Part shown: positions 1-9,456 of the stretch, piece after piece
Numbering within the stretch: position 1 is the stretch's first letter
How the letters are laid out: every line of letters begins with the position of its first letter
Assembly (NCBI RefSeq): GCF_040719265.1
Contig: NZ_JBFDAH010000001.1
Coordinates: 412,220-476,219 of the forward strand
DNA: 64,000 bases
Direction of reading: 5' to 3'
From: Aliikangiella maris
Lineage (GTDB): Bacteria; Pseudomonadota; Gammaproteobacteria; Enterobacterales; Kangiellaceae
Program-made: the position numbers and the translations under genes
Notes under the pieces: generated by a model
Seen by the model: only the letters and a program-made list of their open reading frames with translations
Databases searched by the model: none
Told to the model about the DNA's origin: nothing

Positions 1-1
1 C

Positions 2-2542
2 GCTGAATACATTTTAAAACATGTGTGGATATCTGCACTGCTGTTTATCGCAATTATTGGCGGTATCGGCTCTAATTCTGTTTATTTTAGAATGGATGCT
101 TCTGCCGATTCGCTAGTTCTAGAGAATGATCATTCTCTAGAATATTACCGAAAAGTTAAAAAGCGTTATGGTACAGATGATTATTTATTTGTTACTTTTC
201 AACCAAAAGAAAAATTATTTTCTACCGAATCAATTAAACAACTTCGTTCATTAAAAGAGCAACTTGCAGCATTGCCTGATGTTGAGGCTGTTATTTCTTT
301 AATTGACGCGCCAATTTTTGATGCCAATAAGATCAGTCTGGCCAGTATTGAAGATGATCTTTATTTTATTGAAGACAAGAATATTGATTTAGAAAAAGCG
401 AAACGTGATTTACTTAATATTCCATTATATAAAAATCTGCTTATTAGCAGTGATGCCAATATTACGGTGATTCAGGTTAACCTAAAAGGGAATAAAAATT
501 ATTTTAAGCTCAATGATGAATTGCGCAAGCTTCAATGGAAACAAATAAACAAAACCGAGCTTAGTCATTACGAAAAACAAGCAGAGATTAATTTAAAGCA
601 GGAACTTAGGTTACTGGCTGATGAAGTCGCTGTACGCAACGAACGGGTTATTGCTCAAATAAGAAATATTAAGCATGGATATAAGGAGGTAGCGACCATC
701 TACTTGGGTGGAATTCCAATGATTGCTCACGATATGATCGAATATGTTAAAAATGATTTGGTTGTATTTGGTGTTGGCGTCTTTCTTCTACTGATTGCTA
801 TTCAGGCATTTATCTTTAGAAGAATGCGTTGGGTATTCATAACACTGGGGGGGTGTACAATCACCGCAATTACCAGTATTGGCATTTTGGGGTTAATGGA
901 TTGGCCTGTTACTGTAATATCATCAAATTTTGTTGCCTTGTTATTAATTATTACCATGTCTTTAATCATTCATTTGATTGTTCGTTTTAGACAAGTAGAA
1001 CGTGACAATATGGATATGGGCTATAACGACAAAATTTTAGAAACCATATCATCAATGTTTACACCGTGTGCTTACACCAGCTTAACAACTATCGTAGCGT
1101 TCGGATCATTGATGGTGAGTGATATTCGTCCAGTAATCGATTTTGGTAAAATGATGATAATGGGTGTGAGTCTTGCCTTTATTATTGCATTTTTACTTTT
1201 TCCAATACTTATGCGGATCCGGAAAAAATCAGGTATGGATCGACGTAAAGAAAGTGGCTTTTTTACATTTACCAATCATTTAGCTGTCATTTCAGATCGC
1301 TGGCGGTGGCAAGTTGCAACAATCGCGATTGTTATGAGTATAACGAGTGCTTGGGGAATGATTTATCTTTCGGTAGATAATCGATTTATTGATTATTTTA
1401 AATCGGATACAGAAATTTATCAGGGAATGAAGTTAATTGATACCGAATTAGGCGGTACAACACCACTTGAGGTGATTATTGAGCGCTCGGCAATTGAAGC
1501 TGATTTTGCCTTTATTAATGAAGAAAGTGAAGAAGATGAGTGGGATCAGGAATTTGAAGATGAAGGTGTTTCCGATACAACAAGCGATAAAGAAGAAAGC
1601 CCAAGACTTTGGTTAACTTCGCACGGTATTAATAAACTGCACAAAGTTCAGACATTTTTAGATAGTTTAGGTGTAACTGGTAAAACATTATCGCTAGCCG
1701 CTGGTCTACAAATTGTAGAACAAATTAATGGTAATCAGCGTCTAAGCGACTTTGAACTTTCATTATTAGAGAAAAAAATTCCTGAAGATCTTCGAGAGCA
1801 AATTATGTCGCCTTTTTATAACCGCGAGCATGATGAGGTAAGATTTTTGATTCGTGTAAAAGAAACGGATCCTCAATTAGATCGAAACAAGTTACTCAGT
1901 GATATTTCTGAATTTTTAACTAAGCAACTTGAGTTTAAGGAAGATACTTTTCATTTCACGGGAATGTTGATCTTATATAACAATATGCTTGAGAGTTTAT
2001 TTAAATCACAAATTCTCACTTTAGGTGTTGTGTTTGGTATCATACTAACCATGTTTATCATTCTTTTTCGATCGCTCAAGTTAGCATTATTGGGAATGTT
2101 TCCAAATTTAGTTGGCGCATGTTTTGTGCTTGGATTAATGGGGTGGGCGGGTATCCCGTTAGATATGATGACTATAACAATTGCCGCTATCAGTATTGGT
2201 ATAGCTGTGGATAACACTATACATTATATTCATCGTTTTAAACTGGAATTTGCTCAGTTAGGTGATTATACCAAGGCAATGTATGCATGCCATGATACTA
2301 TTGCTCGAGCAATGTATTTTACTTCTATTACAATCATTGCGGGCTTTTCTGTATTAGTATTATCAAACTTTATGCCATCAATATATTTTGGTATTTTCAC
2401 TAGTTTGGCTATGTTAGTCGCGCTACTGGCGAACTTAACATTACTACCTGTTTTATTATTACTAACTAAGCCCCTAAAACTTAAGAAGTGTGAAGAAAAT
2501 ATTGGTGAGGCAGAGGCAGGACAGCAAGTTGATTTATCTTAG
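2..2542 (+). CDS. RND/MMPL superfamily transporter, 5' end outside window
   Basis: Membrane exporter of the MMPL/SSD-type RND superfamily, probably moving a hydrophobic substrate across the inner membrane. The reading frame is open to the first base of the window, and the codons before the GTG at 23 read as normal protein (AEYILKH), so the true start lies upstream and the gene is truncated by the window edge. The visible 840-odd residues show the RND plan: one N-terminal membrane segment, a periplasmic loop with coiled-coil character, about six membrane segments near residues 240-400, a second periplasmic domain, and a second membrane block near 645-820. The second loop carries a strongly acidic stretch near residues 495-530 (runs of E and D). 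The substrate cannot be deduced. Confidence 0.85.
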   Translation, partial: AEYILKHVWISALLFIAIIGGIGSNSVYFRMDASADSLVLENDHSLEYYRKVKKRYGTDDYLFVTFQPKEKLFSTESIKQLRSLKEQLAALPDVEAVISLIDAPIFDANKISLASIEDDLYFIEDKNIDLEKAKRDLLNIPLYKNLLISSDANITVIQVNLKGNKNYFKLNDELRKLQWKQINKTELSHYEKQAEINLKQELRLLADEVAVRNERVIAQIRNIKHGYKEVATIYLGGIPMIAHDMIEYVKNDLVVFGVGVFLLLIAIQAFIFRRMRWVFITLGGCTITAITSIGILGLMDWPVTVISSNFVALLLIITMSLIIHLIVRFRQVERDNMDMGYNDKILETISSMFTPCAYTSLTTIVAFGSLMVSDIRPVIDFGKMMIMGVSLAFIIAFLLFPILMRIRKKSGMDRRKESGFFTFTNHLAVISDRWRWQVATIAIVMSITSAWGMIYLSVDNRFIDYFKSDTEIYQGMKLIDTELGGTTPLEVIIERSAIEADFAFINEESEEDEWDQEFEDEGVSDTTSDKEESPRLWLTSHGINKLHKVQTFLDSLGVTGKTLSLAAGLQIVEQINGNQRLSDFELSLLEKKIPEDLREQIMSPFYNREHDEVRFLIRVKETDPQLDRNKLLSDISEFLTKQLEFKEDTFHFTGMLILYNNMLESLFKSQILTLGVVFGIILTMFIILFRSLKLALLGMFPNLVGACFVLGLMGWAGIPLDMMTITIAAISIGIAVDNTIHYIHRFKLEFAQLGDYTKAMYACHDTIARAMYFTSITIIAGFSVLVLSNFMPSIYFGIFTSLAMLVALLANLTLLPVLLLLTKPLKLKKCEENIGEAEAGQQVDLS

Positions 2543-2561
2543 CTTTTAGCAGTTCATCAAT

Positions 2562-2594
2562 AAAAAAGCCAGAATATTTTTTCTGGCTTTTTTT
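2562..2594. terminator. Bidirectional rho-independent terminator
   Basis: Stem AAAAAGCCAGAA with partner TTCTGGCTTTTT around a 4-5 nt AT loop, with A-run on one side and T-run on the other. It lies between the convergent RND transporter and sufE and can end transcription from both sides. Confidence 0.85.
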
Positions 2595-2611
2595 GTTTAA
2601 TCAGCTTTAAA

Positions 2612-3022
2612 CTAAAGTTGTTCTTTAGCCATGCTAATAATCTTTTCCACCATCGCTTTAAGACCGTTACCGCGAGTAGGACTTAAGTGTTTTACCAAAT
2701 CTAGCTGTGAAAAATAATTTTCAATATCAAAATCAACTATCTGCTGAGGTGTTTTGTTGTCATAAGCGGCCATTACGATAGCTAACAGACCACGAACAAT
2801 ATATGCATCACTATCTACTTGGAAATGAAATTTACCATCATTAAATTCAGGAGTTATCCAAACTTTGCTTTGACAGCCAATAACTAGTTTATCATCGGTC
2901 TTTAGTGTGTCAGGCAATTCGGGTAATGACTTTCCCAAGTCAATCATATATTTATAGCGTTCTTCCCAGTTTTCAAAAAAACTCAGCGTATCTATAATTT
3001 CATCAGTTGAAGTTGTCGTCAT
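2612..3022 (-). CDS. sufE: SufE, cysteine desulfuration protein
   Basis: SufE accepts persulfide sulfur from the cysteine desulfurase SufS and passes it to the SufBC2D scaffold. The 136-residue length is usual for the family. Cys50 in the motif VIGCQSKVW is the sulfur-accepting cysteine. It is the last gene of the iscR-suf operon, 27 bp after sufT, and is followed by a shared terminator. In many bacteria sufE directly follows sufS; here sufA and sufT lie between. Confidence 0.95.
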   Translation of the reverse strand: MTTTSTDEIIDTLSFFENWEERYKYMIDLGKSLPELPDTLKTDDKLVIGCQSKVWITPEFNDGKFHFQVDSDAYIVRGLLAIVMAAYDNKTPQQIVDFDIENYFSQLDLVKHLSPTRGNGLKAMVEKIISMAKEQL

Positions 3023-3049
3023 AAATAAAATCCCGCGAAATAATCAGCA

Positions 3050-3586
3050 TTAAAAGAATAAACCGGTTTCCAGTTTTGCTTCATCGCTCATCATATCACG
3101 AGTCCAAGGTGGATCAAAAACCAAATCCACTTCGACTTCTTTAACATTAGGGACTTTACTCAGTCGATACTTGATATCACTAATCATAACTGGACCCATA
3201 CCACAGCCTGGAGCAGTCAATGTCATGGTAATTTTAATTGACTTAGATTCTTGATTAATATCAACGTTATAAATGAGACCTAAATCCAGCAGATTAACAG
3301 GAATTTCAGGATCGTAAATACCTTTTAATGTCTGAATTATTTGCTCTTCTTTAATTTCTCCTGAATCATCAATCGAATCAAATTCGAGAATTTCAGATTT
3401 AAGACCAAGCGCTGCTGCATCTGTACCATCAACACGCGCCATATTTCCGTTTACCACTACAGTATAATTTCCTCCTAAAGCTTGTGTAATTGTTACAAAT
3501 GTATCTTTAGGAATAATAATTTTTGTGCCAACTGGAACTAATCGGGCAGGACAGTCTTCCAGTGCTACAGCCATTTTGTTTTGCAT
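3050..3586 (-). CDS. sufT: SufT, MIP18/DUF59 family Fe-S maturation factor
   Basis: SufT is an auxiliary factor for maturation of Fe-S proteins. The 178-residue protein has a variable N-terminal half and a C-terminal MIP18 (DUF59) domain from about residue 80, with the hallmarks DPEIPVNLLDLGLIY, TLTAPGCGMGP and the end FDPPWTRDMMSDEAK. The cysteine in APGCGMG is the conserved one. The start codon abuts the sufA stop codon, so the two are translationally close. Its place inside a suf operon agrees with a role in cluster delivery. Confidence 0.93.
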   Translation of the reverse strand: MQNKMAVALEDCPARLVPVGTKIIIPKDTFVTITQALGGNYTVVVNGNMARVDGTDAAALGLKSEILEFDSIDDSGEIKEEQIIQTLKGIYDPEIPVNLLDLGLIYNVDINQESKSIKITMTLTAPGCGMGPVMISDIKYRLSKVPNVKEVEVDLVFDPPWTRDMMSDEAKLETGLFF

Positions 3587-3949
3587 TTAATTGCTCCCTA
3601 CACTAAAACTTTCACCACAGCCACAATGAGCTGTGGCATTTGGATTAGTAAATTCAAGACGGAAATTAACGCCATCTTGGACATAATCAACTTTTGTACC
3701 TTGAATTAAAGGTAAAACCTTCGGCGAAATAAATAGATCCAAGGCATCATTAAGCTGATATTTAATGGCGTCAGCGTCGGGAGTAAAAGTTAGTTCAAGT
3801 AAATATTTGTATCCTGAGCAACCGCTTTCTTTAATATTAAACTCTATGCCTTGCGCCTGCTTTTTCTCAACCTGATTGGTGAGATGTTTTATCGCAGACT
3901 GGCTAAAGCTAACCGGTATGGTTGCCGGGTTGAATGTAGAAACAGTCAT
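3587..3949 (-). CDS. sufA: SufA/HesB-type Fe-S carrier
   Basis: A-type carrier of the HesB/IscA family that takes a cluster from SufBC2D and hands it to apoproteins. The three family cysteines are present: Cys44 (ESGCSGYKY) and Cys109/Cys111 (AHCGCG). The 120-residue length is normal for SufA. It lies 16 bp after sufS and abuts sufT, within the suf operon. IscA and ErpA share this fold; operon context makes SufA the best name. Confidence 0.9.
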   Translation of the reverse strand: MTVSTFNPATIPVSFSQSAIKHLTNQVEKKQAQGIEFNIKESGCSGYKYLLELTFTPDADAIKYQLNDALDLFISPKVLPLIQGTKVDYVQDGVNFRLEFTNPNATAHCGCGESFSVGSN

Positions 3950-3965
3950 AGGTAAATTAACTCGA

Positions 3966-5219
3966 TTAATTTAAGAAAGATTGTGCTTTTTCAATGCCTG
4001 CAAAAAGCTTATCAATTTCCTGTTTGGTATTATAAAAACAAAGTGATGCTCGAATTGTACCGTTAATATTCAAGGCACTCATGAGCGGCATAGCGCAGTG
4101 ATGCCCAGTTCTAACTGCAATGCCTTGTTGATCAAGGATCATTCCCACATCTTGAGAATGGCAGCCTTCGATTATAAAACTAAGTACTGAAGCTTTTTCG
4201 CAATCACTTCCAATAATTTTAAGACCGGATATTTGTTGCGCTTTTGATGTCGCATAATCCAATAACTCTAACTCATAGTTGGCAAGTTGCTTTCGATCAA
4301 ATTTCTCTAGGTAATCAACGGCTGCACCTAATCCAATAACTGCTTCAATATTGGGAGTGCCTGCTTCAAATTTATAGGGCAGTTGATTGTAAGTTGTCTT
4401 CTCAAAACTAACAACTTCAATCATTTCGCCACCACCGTGCCAAGGTGGCATATTACTTAGAATATCTTCTTTACCATACAACACACCGATACCTGTTGGC
4501 GCAAACATTTTATGTCCAGAGAATGCATAAAAATCACAGTTCAATTTTTGTACATCAATAATGACATGAGGCGCAGCCTGTGCGCCATCGATAAGAACCT
4601 TCGCGCCGACTTCATGGGCTAGTGGTATAATTTGTTCAATGGGATTAATAACACCAAGCGCATTTGAAATATGTCCAACAGAAACCAGTTTAGTTTTTGA
4701 TGAAAGACAGCTTTTAAAATTCGCTAAATCAAACTGGCCATTAGCTTTAACTTCGACGGGAATTAAAGTTGCTCCCGTTTGCTCACACAACATTTGCCAA
4801 GGGACTATGTTTGAATGATGCTCAAGGGTAGAGATAATAATCTCATCTCCTTGATGAATATTTTGTCTTCCCCAAGTTTGTGCAACAAGATTAATTGATT
4901 CAGTCGTACCACGTGTCCAGATGATTTCTTTACGTGAATTAGCATTAATAAAATGCTGAACCTTAACTCGCGCTTCCTCAAAAAGTTGCGTCGCGTGATC
5001 GCTTAGTGCATGTGCACCGCGATGCACGTTGGAATTAGTTTGATAATAAAAGTTTGCAATAGCATCGATCACAGACTGTGGCTTTTGAGAAGTTGCGCCA
5101 TTGTCCATGTATACCAGATCTTGACCATGTACTTTTTCATTCAAAATTGGAAAATCCAGACGAACTTTATCAACATCGAATTGTTGTAAGGGTGAATCAA
5201 TCTTAACTTGCATATTCAT
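3966..5219 (-). CDS. sufS: SufS, group II cysteine desulfurase
   Basis: PLP enzyme that removes sulfur from L-cysteine, giving alanine and an enzyme persulfide for SufE. The 417-residue protein shows the PLP lysine Lys237 in SGHKMFAPTG and the persulfide cysteine Cys375 in RTGHHCAMPLM, the short-loop group II (SufS) arrangement. It follows sufD by 25 bp in the suf operon. Met1 and Met3 are both possible starts. Confidence 0.96.
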   Translation of the reverse strand: MNMQVKIDSPLQQFDVDKVRLDFPILNEKVHGQDLVYMDNGATSQKPQSVIDAIANFYYQTNSNVHRGAHALSDHATQLFEEARVKVQHFINANSRKEIIWTRGTTESINLVAQTWGRQNIHQGDEIIISTLEHHSNIVPWQMLCEQTGATLIPVEVKANGQFDLANFKSCLSSKTKLVSVGHISNALGVINPIEQIIPLAHEVGAKVLIDGAQAAPHVIIDVQKLNCDFYAFSGHKMFAPTGIGVLYGKEDILSNMPPWHGGGEMIEVVSFEKTTYNQLPYKFEAGTPNIEAVIGLGAAVDYLEKFDRKQLANYELELLDYATSKAQQISGLKIIGSDCEKASVLSFIIEGCHSQDVGMILDQQGIAVRTGHHCAMPLMSALNINGTIRASLCFYNTKQEIDKLFAGIEKAQSFLN

Positions 5220-5244
5220 TGACTTGGTCTTTTCCTAAATTGAA

Positions 5245-6576
5245 TTAAGCGACTTTCGACATATATTCATCAAGTAACTGAGTTAAAAAATCTTTTACCG
5301 GCTCATTCTTGATTTTGTTTAATAGCTCTTGTACGAATGCCAAACTCAGCATCTTTTTAGCAACTTGCGCATTGATACCACGAGATTGCAGATAATATAG
5401 TGACTTTTTATCTAATTGAGCAACGGTTGCACCGTGCGCACAACTGACATCATCCGCATAAATTTCAAGCTCTGGCTTGGTATTTATTTCGGCTTCATTC
5501 GTTAACAACAGGTTTTTATTATTCAAGTAAGCATCTGACTTTTGAGCATCTTGAAATATATGAATTTTGCCATTAAAAGTCGCGCTTGCCTTATCAGCAA
5601 TAATACCTCTAAAAATTTCATTTGTATTGCAACGAGGTGATTGGTGTTCAATATTTGAATGATAATCGATGGCCTGGGAATTTGCTGGCAAATAAATACC
5701 TGTAATATTGCATTGCGCATTTTGACCCTGATGTAATACATCAATATCAGTGCGATTAACTTTACTACCAAATCCCAAGTAGAAACTATTCATTACAGAA
5801 TCATTTGCTAAACGCGTTTGAGTTTGTGCAATTTGATAGGCAGAATCACTCTCAAGACTTAATCGGTAGTGATTAAAGTGTGCATTCTCCGCGATGGAGA
5901 TTAAAGTTTGTTGTAATGATAGCAGTTGGTCTTGTTGTTTATCTGAGTTAAATTGCTCAATTAATGTAAATTCACTTGATTTGGCTGCTGAAATAACCGT
6001 AATCTGTGATGCAATTTTATGTGGCTGCTTTTCACTGGTTAAATAGCGAATATACAGCGGTTGCTCAATTTTATGATTGGCAGCAATTTCAACAAGAATA
6101 CCAGACTGGTTAATAGCTTGATTCAACGAAGAAAAAATATTTTTTCCTTCGTTATTTTCTGCCAATTGTGCAGAAATTACTTTCTGTTGTTCTGCGTCAG
6201 CTTGCTCAAAAGTAGTGACTTTTATGCCTAACTGGTTTGCCAAATTATTTGGAACAGCTGTTAAAAAGCCATTAACAAAGGTAATTTCAATTGCATTTTC
6301 AAAATTGATTTTCTGGGTGCACTCATGTGCATCGACCTTTTGAACATCTGTCGGTTTATCTAGTAATGAAAACTCATTTTGAGTAATGCTGGTTAAATCG
6401 TTATATTTCCAGTGCTCAACTTTTCTATTTGGTAGTTGAAGACTTTTAAAGTTATTTAGTGCTGATTCTCTGTTCAAACCGAACCATGCTAACTCCGAAG
6501 AAGAGGGGAGGTTAGATAGTTCAGTTGATTGATGATTAGTAAAATCTACAATAAAGCTCATAATGGTAACATCCAT
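5245..6576 (-). CDS. sufD: SufD, scaffold subunit of SufBC2D
   Basis: Subunit of the SufBC2D scaffold on which Fe-S clusters are built. The 443-residue protein has the usual N-terminal helical part and C-terminal right-handed beta-helix, with the conserved tail CAHGATVAQLD, which carries a cysteine and a histidine of the SufBD core, then the SRGI motif. Two starts are possible: the upstream ATG at 6576, only 7 bp after the sufC stop and without a clear ribosome site, or the ATG at 6561 (MSFIVDF), which has GGATG in a suitable place. I favour 6561 slightly. Confidence 0.94.
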   Translation of the reverse strand: MDVTIMSFIVDFTNHQSTELSNLPSSSELAWFGLNRESALNNFKSLQLPNRKVEHWKYNDLTSITQNEFSLLDKPTDVQKVDAHECTQKINFENAIEITFVNGFLTAVPNNLANQLGIKVTTFEQADAEQQKVISAQLAENNEGKNIFSSLNQAINQSGILVEIAANHKIEQPLYIRYLTSEKQPHKIASQITVISAAKSSEFTLIEQFNSDKQQDQLLSLQQTLISIAENAHFNHYRLSLESDSAYQIAQTQTRLANDSVMNSFYLGFGSKVNRTDIDVLHQGQNAQCNITGIYLPANSQAIDYHSNIEHQSPRCNTNEIFRGIIADKASATFNGKIHIFQDAQKSDAYLNNKNLLLTNEAEINTKPELEIYADDVSCAHGATVAQLDKKSLYYLQSRGINAQVAKKMLSLAFVQELLNKIKNEPVKDFLTQLLDEYMSKVA

Positions 6577-6583
6577 TCGCTAT

Positions 6584-7327
6584 TTAAAGTTGGTCGATCC
6601 AGCTGTAGCCTTTTTCCTCAAGCTCAAGGGCAAGTTCTTTTCCGCCTGACTTGATAATTTTTCCACCTGATAGTACGTGTACATAATCAGGTACAATATA
6701 GTCTAGAAGTCTTTGGTAGTGTGTAACAATGATAAAAGCTCTTTCTGGATCTCGACATGCATTAACGCCATCAGCGACAACTTGAAGAGCATCGATGTCA
6801 AGGCCTGAATCGGTTTCATCAAGTATGCAAAGTTTTGGCTCAAGCAACATCATTTGCATAATTTCATTTCGCTTTTTCTCGCCGCCCGAAAAACCTTCAT
6901 TAACACCACGTTTTAAAAAATTTTGATCAAGGTTAACTGCTTGACATTTTTCTCTAGCAAGTTTCATAAAGGTAACAGCGTCTAACGGCTCTTTTCCTTG
7001 AAATTGGCGAGTTGCATCAACACTGGTTTTCAAAAATTCCATATTACTAACACCTGGAATTTCAACAGGATACTGAAAAGCTAGGAATAAGCCTGACTTT
7101 GCTCTTTCATCTGCTTCTAACTCTAATAAATCTTTACCTTCCAGCGTTACCTCACCTTCAGTTGCTTCGTAACCTTCGCGACCAGATAGTACGTAGCCTA
7201 AAGTACTCTTACCTGATCCGTTTGGTCCCATTATCGCATGGACTTCCCCTGGCTTAACTTGTAAAGATAACCCTTTAAGAATTTCTTTATCTTCAACTTT
7301 CGCGCGTAAATTATTAATCTGTAACAT
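6584..7327 (-). CDS. sufC: SufC, ATPase of the SufBC2D complex
   Basis: ABC-type ATPase that drives conformational change in the SufB-SufD scaffold; it is cytosolic and not a transporter. Visible motifs are Walker A GPNGSGKST at residues 34-42, the signature FSGGEKKR, and Walker B LCILDETDSGLD, the last with the D-S-G-L-D form typical of SufC. The 247-residue length is normal. It lies between sufB and sufD with short gaps. Confidence 0.97.
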   Translation of the reverse strand: MLQINNLRAKVEDKEILKGLSLQVKPGEVHAIMGPNGSGKSTLGYVLSGREGYEATEGEVTLEGKDLLELEADERAKSGLFLAFQYPVEIPGVSNMEFLKTSVDATRQFQGKEPLDAVTFMKLAREKCQAVNLDQNFLKRGVNEGFSGGEKKRNEIMQMMLLEPKLCILDETDSGLDIDALQVVADGVNACRDPERAFIIVTHYQRLLDYIVPDYVHVLSGGKIIKSGGKELALELEEKGYSWIDQL

Positions 7328-7367
7328 CTAAGTTCTCGATTGATAAGGTGATTGATGATTTAGTTAT

Positions 7368-8807
7368 TTACCCAACTGAACCTTCCAGGCTAACTTCTAG
7401 AAGTTTACCTGCTTCAACTGCAAATTCCATTGGGAGCTCTTTAAAGACTTCTTTGCAAAATCCGTTAACTATCATGGATACTGCTTTTTCTGTGTCTATA
7501 CCACGTTGTAAACAAAGGAAAAGCTGATCGTCACTAACTTTGGAAGTCGTTGCTTCATGCTCGATAATGGCATTGGGGTGTTTACTTTCTATATAAGGGA
7601 AAGTATGTGCGCCACAACGGTCGCCAATTAGTAATGAATCGCATTGAGTGTAATTTCTTGCGCCATCAGCTTTTGGGCTCATACGCACTAAACCACGGTA
7701 AGAATTTTGACTTTTTCCTGCAGAAATACCTTTAGAAATAATGGTTGATTTGGTGTTTTTGCCAAGGTGAACCATTTTGGTACCTGTGTCCGCCTGTTGA
7801 AAATTACGTGTTAATGCTACCGAATAAAATTCGCCGATACTATTATCACCACGTAATACCACAGAAGGGTATTTCCAAGTAATCGCTGAACCTGTTTCTA
7901 CTTGGGTCCATGAAATTTTTGCACTATTATGGGCGACGCCACGTTTAGTTACAAAATTATAAATTCCACCATTCCCATTTTCGTCACCAGGATACCAATT
8001 TTGTACAGTCGAGTATTTGATCTCGGCATTATCCATTGCGACCAATTCGACAACAGCGGCGTGTAACTGGTTCTCATCACGCATAGGTGCCGTACAACCT
8101 TCAAGGTAACTCACATGACTACCTTCATCGGCAATAATTAATGTACGTTCAAACTGACCAGTTTTGGCTTCATTAATTCTAAAATAAGTTGATAATTCCA
8201 TTGGGCAACGAACACCTTTTGGAATATAAACAAATGAGCCATCACTAAAAACAGCCGAGTTTAAAGCAGCAAAAAAGTTATCTTTCTGTGGAACAACTGA
8301 ACCTAAATATTTTTTTACCAGTTCAGGATGCGAATGAACCGCTTCTGAAATTGGACAAAATATGACACCAGCTTCAGCCAGCTTTTCTTTAAATGTTGTA
8401 GCCACTGAAACCGAATCAAACACAACATCAACCGCAACACCTGCAAGAATTTCTTGTTCATGTAGCGGGATGCCGAGTTTATTGTAGGTTTCAATCAATT
8501 CAGGATCGACTTCGTCAAGACTTTTGGGTCGATCATCAATACTTTTGGGCGCGGAGTAAAATGAAACATCACTTAAATCAACTTTAGGAAATTTAACGTG
8601 TGCCCATTCTGGATCGTGCATTTGTTTAAAGCTTTCGAATGCTTTTAAACGCCATTCGAGTAACCATTCCGGTTCCTTCTTTTTTGCTGATATAAATCGA
8701 ATAACGTCTTCGTTCAAACCCGGTGGTAATGTTTCTGATTCAATATCAGTGACAAAGCCAGCAGCATATTCGGTTTTTACAAACTCATCTATTATTACGT
8801 CAGACAT
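7368..8807 (-). CDS. sufB: SufB, Fe-S scaffold protein
   Basis: Main scaffold subunit of SufBC2D. The 479-residue protein shows SufB hallmarks: the PKGVRCPMELSTYFRIN segment, YLEGCTAPMRDENQLHAA and the C-terminal ESKHPNAIIEHEATTSKVSDDQLFxL region, including the cysteine of EGCTAP and the conserved His/Glu residues of the beta-helix. It is the first structural gene after iscR, 26 bp downstream. A GAG motif lies about 9 bases before the ATG. Confidence 0.97.
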   Translation of the reverse strand: MSDVIIDEFVKTEYAAGFVTDIESETLPPGLNEDVIRFISAKKKEPEWLLEWRLKAFESFKQMHDPEWAHVKFPKVDLSDVSFYSAPKSIDDRPKSLDEVDPELIETYNKLGIPLHEQEILAGVAVDVVFDSVSVATTFKEKLAEAGVIFCPISEAVHSHPELVKKYLGSVVPQKDNFFAALNSAVFSDGSFVYIPKGVRCPMELSTYFRINEAKTGQFERTLIIADEGSHVSYLEGCTAPMRDENQLHAAVVELVAMDNAEIKYSTVQNWYPGDENGNGGIYNFVTKRGVAHNSAKISWTQVETGSAITWKYPSVVLRGDNSIGEFYSVALTRNFQQADTGTKMVHLGKNTKSTIISKGISAGKSQNSYRGLVRMSPKADGARNYTQCDSLLIGDRCGAHTFPYIESKHPNAIIEHEATTSKVSDDQLFLCLQRGIDTEKAVSMIVNGFCKEVFKELPMEFAVEAGKLLEVSLEGSVG

Positions 8808-8833
8808 TGGTATTAACTCTTTATTTAAAGCGT

Positions 8834-9313
8834 TTAGTTAAGCGGAGCCAAATCAATTTTGTGCGTGTTTTCGCTCTGCATCTTTAAAGCTTCGCGTTCG
8901 CGAGCTTGGCGTTCGTTCTGACGAATTAATTCTCCAATAGTAATTTCATCTAAAAAAGTATTAATTCGAGCACTCAAATCTATCCAAAGATTGTGAGTCA
9001 GGCATTGCTTACCATCGTGACAATTTGCTCTTCCTTGACAACGTGAAACATCCATCGATTCATTAACTGCATTAATGATGCTGGCCACGCTGATATCATC
9101 GGTAGTACCATTTAACTGATAACCACCACCAGGACCACGAATACTTCTTACCAAATTTTCTCGACGTAGTTTTGAGAAAAGTTGTTCTAGATAAGAAAGT
9201 GAAATGGCCTGCCTTTCCGAAATATCACTCAGATTAACTGGATGATTGATACTATTAATGGCCAGGTCCAACATTGCAGTCACCGCATATCTGCCTTTTG
9301 TTGTCAATCGCAT
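8834..9313 (-). CDS. iscR: IscR, Fe-S sensing Rrf2-family regulator
   Basis: Transcription factor that binds a [2Fe-2S] cluster and represses Fe-S assembly genes when clusters are plentiful. The 159-residue protein has the Rrf2 winged helix (MRLTTKGRYAVTAMLDLA at the start) and three cluster cysteines at 92, 98 and 104 in RCQGRANCHDGKQC, the same positions as in E. coli IscR, with His107 following. It heads the suf operon, so suf rather than isc genes are under its direct control here. An IscR-type box lies in its own promoter, implying autoregulation. Confidence 0.95.
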   Translation of the reverse strand: MRLTTKGRYAVTAMLDLAINSINHPVNLSDISERQAISLSYLEQLFSKLRRENLVRSIRGPGGGYQLNGTTDDISVASIINAVNESMDVSRCQGRANCHDGKQCLTHNLWIDLSARINTFLDEITIGELIRQNERQAREREALKMQSENTHKIDLAPLN

Positions 9314-9386
9314 AGGTTACCTCGAAAATTCAAACTAAATGTTTTTGAGCTGTAATTGAGTGCTATTTCCATTTGGGAATGAACGT

Positions 9387-9420
9387 ATTTTCCAATAACC
9401 AAGTATTTTAGTCAAGTAAA
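9387..9420 (-). promoter_or_regulatory. iscR-suf promoter overlapping an IscR type-1 box
   Basis: Read on the minus strand, 9420 to 9394 holds CTTGACTAAAATACTTGG flanked by TTTA and TTATT. This matches the known gammaproteobacterial type-1 IscR motif (TTGACT, AT-rich centre, then an imperfect inverted half). TTGACT at 9415-9410 also serves as -35, and GAAAAT at 9392-9387 is a weak -10 after 17 bp. The site is about 75-105 bp before the iscR start. Bound [2Fe-2S]-IscR would cover the -35. Confidence 0.8.
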
Positions 9421-9456
9421 TGAGAGGAATTAAATCACGTTTTTCTAATTTAATTT

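Noticed and set aside
845..853. G7 run in the RND transporter as phase-variable tract
   Set aside because: Seven G in frame is within chance and the reading frame is intact; much weaker than the G9 tract at 33379.
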